Below are positions 6,010 through 12,072 of a stretch of 12,072 bases of DNA, one piece after another. The stretch covers positions 1-12,072 of the forward strand of contig CALDHV010000132.1 in the NCBI GenBank assembly GCA_937902305.1. Direction: 5' to 3'. The notes beneath the pieces are model-generated. The model did not search any database, had not been told where the DNA came from, and saw nothing but the letters and a program-made list of their open reading frames with translations. A program made the translations under genes and the position numbers. Source of the stretch: an uncultured Clostridia bacterium (lineage in GTDB: Bacteria; Bacillota; Clostridia; Oscillospirales; Acutalibacteraceae). Position 1 is the first letter of the stretch. The number at the start of each line of letters is the position of its first letter.

Positions 6010-7041
6010 ATGACCATCATCGTGACCGGCGGTGCCGGATTTATCGGCAGTAATTTCATTTTCTATATGTTGAAAGAACACCCGGACTATCGTATCGTAT
6101 GTTTGGACAAGCTGACCTACGCAGGCAATCTGTCCACGCTGGCACCGGTAATGGATGACCCCCGTTTCCGGTTTGTCAAGGCGGACATCTGTGACCGCGA
6201 CGCGGTTTACAAGCTGTTCAGCGAGGAGCATCCCGACATCGTGGTCAACTTTGCGGCGGAAAGCCACGTTGACCGCAGTATCGAAGATCCGGGCGTTTTT
6301 CTGCAAACCAATATCATCGGCACGGCAACGCTGATGGATGCCTGCCGTCAGTACGGCATCGGGCGGTATCATCAGGTCTCGACCGACGAGGTGTACGGCG
6401 ATCTGCCGCTCGACCGCCCCGACCTCTTTTTCACCGAGGAAACACCCATCCACACCAGCTCCCCCTATTCGTCATCCAAGGCGGCAGCGGATCTGCTGGT
6501 GCTGGCGTATCACCGCACCTACGGTCTGCCGGTGTCTATTTCGCGTTGCTCCAACAACTACGGGCCGTATCATTTCCCGGAGTAGATCATCCCGCTGATG
6601 ATCGCCAATGCGCTGGGCGACAAGCCTCTGCCGGTGTACGGCGAGGGACTCAATGTGCGCGACTGGCTGTATGTCGAGGATCATTGCAAGGCGATTGACC
6701 TCATTATCCACAAGGGACGGGTCGGTGAGGTCTACAATATCGGCGGACACAACGAGATGAAGAATATCGACATCGTCAAGCTGATTTGCCGGGCGCTCGG
6801 CAAACCGGAAAGCCTCATCGTTCACGTCGAGGATCGCAAGGGGCACGATATGCGCTATGCGATCGACCCGACCAAGATACACAACGAGCTCGGCTGGTTG
6901 CCGGAGACGAGGTTTGCCGACGGCATCCAAAAAACCATCGCGTGGTATCTCGACAACCGGGAGTGGTGGGAGACCATCATCTCCGGCGAATACCAAAGCT
7001 ACTACGAAAAAATGTACGGAAATCGGGGAACAGTCGGATGA
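6010..7041 (+). pseudogene. rfbB: dTDP-glucose 4,6-dehydratase (RmlB), interrupted by one in-frame TAG
   Basis: Second step of dTDP-rhamnose synthesis: NAD-dependent conversion of dTDP-glucose to dTDP-4-keto-6-deoxyglucose. The start follows AAGGAG (5995-6000) by 9 bp. The Rossmann motif is TGGAGFIG (6-13), and the short-chain dehydrogenase catalytic set is T125-D126-E127 with Y153 and K157. Codon 192 (6583-6585) is TAG, where the family normally has lysine in NYGPYxFPEKLIP. The same frame then continues with family sequence to TGA at 7041 (PVYGEGLNVRDWLYVEDHC-like region, then VYNIGG), so full length would be 343 residues, as expected. As written, translation stops after 191 residues, losing the substrate-binding C-terminal part. 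A 147-residue fragment could restart at ATG 6598, but no ribosome binding site is well placed. AAG to TAG needs one change. Alternatives are sequence error or suppression. Confidence 0.9.
6583..6585 (+). other. in-frame amber codon inside rfbB
   Basis: TAG between Glu191 and Ile193 of RmlB, with no frame change on either side. All complete genes in the window end in TAA or TGA, none in TAG, and no other intact gene contains an internal TAG. Confidence 0.9.
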
Positions 7042-7952
7042 AAATACTCGTCACGGGTGTCAACGGTCAGTTGGGACACGATGTTGTCAATACGCTCGCC
7101 GCGCGCGGGCACGAGCCGGTCGGCTCGGATATGACACCCGCCTATGCCGGTATCGCGGACGGCTCCCCGGTGACGGCGGCGGCATATCGCTCGCTGGACA
7201 TCACCGACCGGCAGGCGGTGGCGGACACGGTCGCATCGCTGCGTCCCGACGCGGTGATCCATTGCGCCGCCTGGACGGCGGTGGATGCCGCTGAGGAGCC
7301 GGAAAACAAAGACAAGGTATGGGCAGTCAACGCCGACGGCACCCGGCATATCGCCGAGGCGTGCCGCAATGCAGACTGCAAAATGATCTATATTTCCACC
7401 GATTATGTTTTCGACGGGCAGGGCACCGCGCCGTGGAAACCGGATTGCCGGGAATATCGCCCGCTCAATGTCTACGGCGAAACCAAGCTCGCCGGAGAGC
7501 AGGCGGTCGCACAGATGCTCGAAAAGTATTTCATCGTCCGCATTGCGTGGGTATTCGGACTGAACGGCAAGAACTTCGTCAAGACGATGATCAACGTCGG
7601 CAAAACCCACGACAGCGTGCGGGTGGTGAACGACCAGATCGGCACCCCGACCTACTGCCCCGATCTCGCCCGTCTGCTCGCCGATATGGTCGTGACCGAC
7701 CGATACGGCTATTATCACGCCACCAACGAGGGCGGCTATATCAGTTGGTACGATTTTTGCCGGGAGTTTTATCGCCGGTACGGACTGCAAACGACGGTCA
7801 TCCCGGTCACGACCGCGGAATACGGCTTGAGCAAGGCCGCCCGACCCTTCAACAGCCGTCTGGATAAATCCAAGCTGATCGAAGCCGGCTTTGCCCCGCT
7901 CCCGCCATGGCAGGACGCGGTGCGCCGCTATTTGGCGGAAGCTAAGCTGTAA
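7038..7952 (+). CDS. rfbD: dTDP-4-dehydrorhamnose reductase (RmlD)
   Basis: Last step of dTDP-L-rhamnose synthesis: NAD(P)H-dependent reduction of dTDP-4-keto-L-rhamnose, in the cytosol. It is 304 residues, slightly above the usual 280-300. The cofactor motif TGVNGQLG (6-13) is at the N-terminus. The short-chain dehydrogenase YxxxK pair is Y146 and K150 in NVYGETKLAGE, and STDYVFDG (120-127) is the family signature before it. The start ATG overlaps the TGA of rfbB (ATGA, 7038-7041), so its translation is probably coupled to ribosomes finishing rfbB. Premature release at the rfbB TAG could therefore lower its expression. The weak site GGGGAA (7025-7030) fits with coupling. rfbC follows after 13 bp. 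Confidence 0.96.
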   Translation: MKILVTGVNGQLGHDVVNTLAARGHEPVGSDMTPAYAGIADGSPVTAAAYRSLDITDRQAVADTVASLRPDAVIHCAAWTAVDAAEEPENKDKVWAVNADGTRHIAEACRNADCKMIYISTDYVFDGQGTAPWKPDCREYRPLNVYGETKLAGEQAVAQMLEKYFIVRIAWVFGLNGKNFVKTMINVGKTHDSVRVVNDQIGTPTYCPDLARLLADMVVTDRYGYYHATNEGGYISWYDFCREFYRRYGLQTTVIPVTTAEYGLSKAARPFNSRLDKSKLIEAGFAPLPPWQDAVRRYLAEAKL

Positions 7953-7965
7953 AGGAGTGCGTATA

Positions 7966-8571
7966 ATGGGACAAATCACCGTCACCAAGGTCCCCATTGA
8001 GGGGCTATATATCATCGAGCCGACCGTCCACGGGGACAGCCGCGGCTATTTCACCGAAACCTACAATCAGCGGGATATGCACGAGGCCGGGCTGGATATG
8101 GTGTTCGTGCAGGATAATCAGAGTATGTCTGTCAAGGGCGTTCTGCGCGGCTTGCATTTCCAGAAGCAGTACCCGCAGGGCAAGCTCGTGCGGGTCGTGC
8201 GCGGCAGTGTATTTGATGTGGCGGTAGACCTGCGCGCCGGCAGTGCGACCTACGGCAAATGGTACGGTGTCGAGCTGACCGCCGAAAACAAAAAGCAGTT
8301 TTATATCTCCGAGGGCTTTGCCCACGGATTTTTAGTGCTGTCCGACGAGGCGGAGTTCTGCTACAAGGTGACAGATTTCTACCACCCGGGCGACGAGGGC
8401 GGACTGGCGTGGAATGACCCCGCCATCGGCATCGACTGGCCGCAGCTGTGCGGCACCTATGCCGGCTCCGCCTGCGGCGACGGCTATACGCTCGCCGACG
8501 GCACCCCCCTCAACCTCAGCGACAAAGATCAAAAGTGGCTGGGCTTGCGGGAAACCTTTGCATTCAAGTGA
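7966..8571 (+). CDS. rfbC: dTDP-4-dehydrorhamnose 3,5-epimerase (RmlC)
   Basis: Third step of the pathway: double epimerisation at C3 and C5 of dTDP-4-keto-6-deoxyglucose, by a cofactor-free cupin enzyme. It has 201 residues, within the family range. The catalytic base is H64 in LRGLHFQ and the proton donor Y133 in FCYKVTDFY. The substrate-contact motif DSRGYFTETYN is at 24-34, and YHPGDEGGLAWNDP (139-152) is the usual C-terminal signature. The start is set by AGGAG (7953-7957), which directly follows the rfbD stop and lies 8 bp before the ATG. A longer upstream frame exists but overlaps rfbD. The next gene begins 10 bp after its TGA. Confidence 0.96.
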   Translation: MGQITVTKVPIEGLYIIEPTVHGDSRGYFTETYNQRDMHEAGLDMVFVQDNQSMSVKGVLRGLHFQKQYPQGKLVRVVRGSVFDVAVDLRAGSATYGKWYGVELTAENKKQFYISEGFAHGFLVLSDEAEFCYKVTDFYHPGDEGGLAWNDPAIGIDWPQLCGTYAGSACGDGYTLADGTPLNLSDKDQKWLGLRETFAFK

Positions 8572-8581
8572 GGAAAGAGCT

Positions 8582-9736
8582 ATGCGCACGGTAAAAAGAG
8601 TGGCCATGCTGGGGCATAAGCGCATCCCCTCCCGGGAGGGCGGCGTGGAGATCGTCGTCGCCGAGTTGGCGACACGGATGGTACGCCGCGGCATATCTGT
8701 CACCTGCTATAATCGGCGCGGACATCACGTCGGCGGCAGTGCCTTTGACGCTCCCGTCGAAAAAGAGTATTGCGGGATTGATCTGCGCACCGTCCCGACG
8801 GTCAACGCCAAGGGGCTTGCCGCGGTATCGTCTTCCTTTTTCGCATCGCTTAAGGCGGCTTTCGGTCACTATGATGTGGTACACGTTCACGCCGAGGGGC
8901 CGGCGGCATTCTGCTGGTTGCCGAAGCTGTGCGGCAAGCGCGTCGTGCTGACCGTCCACGGATTGGATTGGGCGCGCGAAAAATGGAAGAGCGGCTTCGG
9001 CTCCCGCTATATCCGGATGGGAGAAAGAGCCGGCGTGCGATTCGCCGACGAGATCATTGTTTTGAGCGAAAATGTCCGCCGGTACTTTGAAACGACCTAC
9101 GGCAGACAAACGCATTTCATCCCTAACGGCATCAGTCGCCCGGAACGGCAAACGCCGGATGAGATCAAGGAGCGGTTTGCTTTGGCGGGGGATGACTACA
9201 TCCTTTTTCTAGGCAGATTGGTGCCGGAAAAGGGTCTGCGCTATCTCGTCGAGGCATTCCGCGCGGTCAAGACCGATAAAAAGCTGGTCATCGCCGGCAG
9301 TGCCTCCGACTCGGATGATTTCGAGCAGGAATTGCACGCGGCAGCGGCAGACGATCCGCGCATCCTCTTTACCGGCTTTGTGCAGGGACGCTTGCTGGAG
9401 GAATTATACAGCAACGCCTATCTGTATGTTCTGCCGTCCGACCTCGAGGGAATGCCGCTCAGCCTGCTGGAGGCGATGAGCTACGGTAACTGCTGTGTGG
9501 TGTCGGATATAGACGAATGTGCGTCGGTCGTCGGGGATCAGGCGATCCTGTTTCGCAAAGGGGACGCCGATCATCTGCGGGAGCAGCTACAGCGCCTCTG
9601 CGACGATCCGGAGACCGTGCATCGTTACCGGGAGAATGCGGCAGACTATATTTGCCGAAAATACGATTGGGACACCGTCACCGAAAGGACGGTCGCCCTA
9701 TATGAAAACAAAAACGAAAGTGACGCGGTATCATGA
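8582..9736 (+). CDS. GT4-type glycosyltransferase, possible rhamnosyltransferase
   Basis: Retaining GT-B fold glycosyltransferase, probably acting at the cytoplasmic face of the membrane on a lipid-linked polysaccharide intermediate. Of 384 residues, the N-terminal acceptor half begins MLGHKRIPSREGGVE (9-23), a glycine-containing loop resembling that of rhamnosyltransferase-like GT4 enzymes (DUF1972 type). The C-terminal half has the sugar-nucleotide region: LFLGRLVPEKG (208-218), VIAGS (236-240) and the EX7E pair E289 and E297 in LEGMPLSLLEAM. There is no membrane segment. GAGG (8570-8573) overlaps the rfbC stop and lies 8 bp before the ATG. The position right after the dTDP-rhamnose genes suggests dTDP-rhamnose as donor, but this is inference from context and N-terminal resemblance; the donor specificity cannot be read from the sequence. 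Confidence 0.9.
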   Translation: MRTVKRVAMLGHKRIPSREGGVEIVVAELATRMVRRGISVTCYNRRGHHVGGSAFDAPVEKEYCGIDLRTVPTVNAKGLAAVSSSFFASLKAAFGHYDVVHVHAEGPAAFCWLPKLCGKRVVLTVHGLDWAREKWKSGFGSRYIRMGERAGVRFADEIIVLSENVRRYFETTYGRQTHFIPNGISRPERQTPDEIKERFALAGDDYILFLGRLVPEKGLRYLVEAFRAVKTDKKLVIAGSASDSDDFEQELHAAAADDPRILFTGFVQGRLLEELYSNAYLYVLPSDLEGMPLSLLEAMSYGNCCVVSDIDECASVVGDQAILFRKGDADHLREQLQRLCDDPETVHRYRENAADYICRKYDWDTVTERTVALYENKNESDAVS

Positions 9737-10947
9737 AGGTTTTAATCATCAATAAGTTCCTGCATCCCAACGGCGGCTCCGAAACGTATATTTTCAAGCT
9801 CGGCGCCTGCCTGCAACAGATGGGGAATGAGGTGCAGTATTTCGGGATGGAGCATCCCGGCAGATGCGTCGGCAATGATGCCGAAGCCTATACGACAGAT
9901 ATGGATTTCCACGGCGGAAGCAAGCTGAAAAAACTGCTTTACCCCATTACGACCGTCTATTCCGCAGAGGCGCGGCGCAAGCTTCGCCTGGTGCTGGATC
10001 GGTTTTGCCCGGATGTCTGTCATCTGAATAATTTCAACTATCAACTGACCCCGAGCATCATTTTGGAGATCTGTGCGTGGCGAAAGCAGAGCGGACATCC
10101 CTGCCGCATCGTGTATACCGCTCACGACTATCAGCTGATCTGCCCCAATCATATGTGCTATATCCCCGCATCCGGCACCGTGTGCGAGCAGTGCCTCGGC
10201 GGTCATTTTATCCAATGCACCAAGAATAAGTGCATCCACGGATCGACGGCAAAATCCGTCATCGGCAGTATCGAGGCGTATTATTGGAAACACCGTAAAG
10301 CATACGCCGCCGTGGATACGATGGTCTGCTGTTCGGCTTTTATGAAAGAAAAGCTGGACACCAATCCGCTCTTTGCGCAAAAGACGGTCGTCTTGCATAA
10401 TTTTGTTGACGCGATCGCCCCCGAAAATACGGCAAAAAAGGGCTATGTGCTGTATTTCGGACGCTTTTCGGAAGAAAAGGGCATCCGCACCCTGCTGGAT
10501 GCCTGCCGTTCCCTGCCGGACATCCCGTTCGTTTTTGCCGGTGACGGCCCGCTCGCCGGACTGACGGAGGGACTGCCGAATGTCACCAACCTCGGCTTTT
10601 GTCAGGGCAAGGAGCTGGAAACGCTGATCCGCGAAGCGCGGTTTTCGGTTTACCCGTCGGAATGGTACGAAAACTGCCCGTTCTCCGTTATGGAAAGCCA
10701 GATGTACGGCACGCCGGTCATCGGTGCCGCGATCGGCGGTATTCCCGAGCTGATACGCGACGGCGAAAGCGGGGAATTGTTCCCGAGCGGTGATGCCGAC
10801 GCTCTGCGCGACCGGATCTCCGGGCTTTGGCACGATCCGGCAAAGCAGGAGGCGTATTGCCGGTGCTGTCTGTCCCTGCACTTTGACACCGTTGAAACCT
10901 ATACCGAAAAAATGCTGTCGATATACCAAGGAAAGGATTTGATCTGA
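9733..10947 (+). CDS. GT4-type glycosyltransferase with cysteine-rich insert
   Basis: Second GT-B fold, GT4-like glycosyltransferase of 404 residues, likely adding another sugar to the same polysaccharide. The N-terminal loop is FLHPNGGSETYI (9-20). The donor-binding half has YFGRFSEEKGI (241-251), FAGDGPL (268-274) and the EX7E pair E313 and E321 in ENCPFSVMESQ, followed by GGIPELI (335-341). Between the two halves, right after TAHDYQLICPN (129-139), lies a cluster of six cysteines (C137, C142, C151, C154, C162, C167) plus His residues, suggestive of a zinc-binding knuckle; similar inserts occur in some GT4 enzymes. The start codon overlaps the stop of the preceding gene (ATGA, 9733-9736) and no strong ribosome binding site is present, so translational coupling is likely. 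Donor and acceptor are unknown. Confidence 0.9.
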   Translation: MKVLIINKFLHPNGGSETYIFKLGACLQQMGNEVQYFGMEHPGRCVGNDAEAYTTDMDFHGGSKLKKLLYPITTVYSAEARRKLRLVLDRFCPDVCHLNNFNYQLTPSIILEICAWRKQSGHPCRIVYTAHDYQLICPNHMCYIPASGTVCEQCLGGHFIQCTKNKCIHGSTAKSVIGSIEAYYWKHRKAYAAVDTMVCCSAFMKEKLDTNPLFAQKTVVLHNFVDAIAPENTAKKGYVLYFGRFSEEKGIRTLLDACRSLPDIPFVFAGDGPLAGLTEGLPNVTNLGFCQGKELETLIREARFSVYPSEWYENCPFSVMESQMYGTPVIGAAIGGIPELIRDGESGELFPSGDADALRDRISGLWHDPAKQEAYCRCCLSLHFDTVETYTEKMLSIYQGKDLI

Positions 10948-10949
10948 AA

Positions 10950-12072
10950 ATGGCGGAAAAGAAACTGAACGGCACCGTCATCGTCACCTACCGCTGTAAC
11001 GCACGATGCACGATGTGCAACCGCTATAAGGCGCCCTCCAAGCCGGAGGAGGAGATCTCCATTGAGACGATCCGCAAGCTACCGAAGATGTACTTTACCA
11101 ACATCACCGGCGGTGAGCCGTTCATTCGCACCGATTTGAAGGATATTGTGCGTGAGCTGTATAAGAAAAGCGACCGTATCGTCATTTCGACCAACGGCTT
11201 CTTCACCGATCGCATCGTAGACCTCTGTCGGGAGTTCCCGCAGATCGGCATTCGCATCTCCATCGAGGGGCTGGAAAAAACGAACAATGACATCCGCGGT
11301 CTGGAGGACGGCTTCAATCGCGGCTATACCACCCTGCAAAAGCTGGTTGATATGGGAATGAAGGATGTCGGCTTCGGTATGACCGTGCAGGATAAAAACG
11401 CACCCGATCTGGTGCCGCTGTACGATCTGTCCGATCAGATGGGGATGGAGTTTGCCACCGCCTCCCTCCACAACAGCTTTTACTTTGTCGAGGCGAAAAA
11501 CATCATTCACGACCGCCCGATGGTGGCACAAAACTTTGAGGATCTCGTCAACGCCCTGCTGAACTCCAACAGCCCGAAGAAATGGTTCCGCGCGTACTTC
11601 AATCACGGGCTGATCAACTATATTTACGGACAAAAGCGGCTGTTGCCCTGCGATATGAGCTTCGACACATTCTTTATTGATCCCTACGGCGATGTGATGC
11701 CCTGCAACGGCACCAAGGATAAAGAGGTGATGGGCAATCTGAATGAACAGACGTGGGACGAGCTGTGGAACAGCGAGCAGGCGGAAGCGGTACGCCGCAA
11801 GGTGCGTTGCTGTGACCGGGATTGCTGGATGATCGGATCGGTTTCCCCCGCGATGCACAAGTATATCTGGAAACCGACCCTGTGGGTCATCCGTCACAAG
11901 TTCCTGCGGTTTTTCAAAAAGAAGAAATACAGTATGTACGAAAACAAGATCGTGCGCGACTATCGGGACGGGATCGTTACCAAAGAGGAGCTGGACCGTT
12001 GCTCGACCTGCGACCTGTGCGCGACCGCCAATAACGGCTTGAGCGAAAAATCCATGGAACAACTCAAAGACC
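10950..12072 (+). CDS. radical SAM protein with SPASM-like cysteine clusters (3' end cut off)
   Basis: The first 374 codons of a gene open to the window edge. It begins 2 bp after the preceding TGA, with AAGGAAAGGA (10928-10937) as ribosome binding site. The radical SAM cluster motif CNARCTMC gives C16, C20 and C23 (CX3CX2C), and TGGEP (53-57) is the SAM-binding motif, so S-adenosylmethionine radical chemistry is expected. A SPASM-like region follows: C234, FIDPYGDVMPC with C252, and C287, C288 and C292. Then comes a basic aromatic stretch (about 303-330, with FFKKKKY) that may touch the membrane, and a third cysteine set CSTCDLC (C351, C354, C357). Such proteins modify peptides, sugars or other small molecules. 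Here, co-transcription with rhamnose and glycosyltransferase genes suggests a role in the envelope polymer. No precursor-peptide gene is visible beside it. Substrate unknown. Confidence 0.9.
   Translation, partial: MAEKKLNGTVIVTYRCNARCTMCNRYKAPSKPEEEISIETIRKLPKMYFTNITGGEPFIRTDLKDIVRELYKKSDRIVISTNGFFTDRIVDLCREFPQIGIRISIEGLEKTNNDIRGLEDGFNRGYTTLQKLVDMGMKDVGFGMTVQDKNAPDLVPLYDLSDQMGMEFATASLHNSFYFVEAKNIIHDRPMVAQNFEDLVNALLNSNSPKKWFRAYFNHGLINYIYGQKRLLPCDMSFDTFFIDPYGDVMPCNGTKDKEVMGNLNEQTWDELWNSEQAEAVRRKVRCCDRDCWMIGSVSPAMHKYIWKPTLWVIRHKFLRFFKKKKYSMYENKIVRDYRDGIVTKEELDRCSTCDLCATANNGLSEKSMEQLKD

Noticed and set aside
6598..7041. Separate gene for the C-terminal part of RmlB
   Set aside because: It is in the same frame as the upstream part, starts only 12 bp after the TAG, lacks a properly spaced ribosome binding site, and the family is never naturally split here as far as I know.
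6010..7041. General TAG reassignment (alternative genetic code)
   Set aside because: Only one internal TAG is present among about eleven kilobases of coding sequence, and all other genes read normally; a reassigned codon would appear more often.
9742..10929. 395-codon open frame on the minus strand opposite the second glycosyltransferase
   Set aside because: It lies wholly opposite a gene with clear GT4 motifs, shows no recognisable domain, and long antisense frames are expected in GC-rich genes. The same applies to 11079-12062 (minus) and 7002-8015 (minus).

Overview
The window looks like chromosomal DNA from a GC-rich, anaerobic gut-type Firmicute (class Clostridia, probably an Oscillospiraceae/Ruminococcaceae relative). 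That placement is inference. It rests on a type III glutamine synthetase, strong Gram-positive AGGAGG-type ribosome binding sites, a membrane-anchored LysM-G5-M23 peptidase, and an intergenic patchwork of GTAGGG-type hairpins that resembles repeats I associate with that group. No phage, transposon, CRISPR, tRNA or rRNA is visible.

Left part (1-2740): two very small, unassigned plus-strand reading frames (110-232 and 352-492) lie beyond the 3' end of a minus-strand glutamine synthetase III gene (499-2607). That gene has a textbook promoter (TTGACA, 17 bp, TATACT on the minus strand), a GC-rich hairpin in its 5' leader, and an intrinsic terminator. A second minus-oriented terminator lies about 240 bp further on.

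Middle (2740-5083): a non-coding stretch of about 390 bp holds a composite hairpin repeat, then a promoter for a 577-residue membrane-anchored cell-wall peptidase with LysM, G5 and M23 domains. That gene ends at a long perfect hairpin terminator. A CG-alternating palindrome and a near-consensus promoter follow, and they open the next operon.

Right part (5084-12072): one tightly packed plus-strand operon for a rhamnose-containing surface polysaccharide. It encodes the dTDP-L-rhamnose pathway in the order rfbA, rfbB, rfbD, rfbC (glucose-1-phosphate to dTDP-glucose, 4-keto-6-deoxy sugar, epimerisation, reduction), then two GT4-type glycosyltransferases, then a radical SAM protein with extra cysteine clusters that runs off the right edge. 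Gaps are very short and two junctions are ATGA overlaps, so the genes are probably translationally coupled.

The most important anomaly is rfbB. Its frame is intact from 6010 to 7041 except for one in-frame TAG at 6583-6585, at the lysine of the conserved FPEK motif. It is either a recent nonsense mutation, a sequence error or a recoded or suppressed codon, and as written it breaks the rhamnose pathway at step two. The pairing of glycosyltransferases with a multi-cluster radical SAM protein is the best candidate for less-described biology. Otherwise most of the window is recognisable housekeeping and cell-envelope content.
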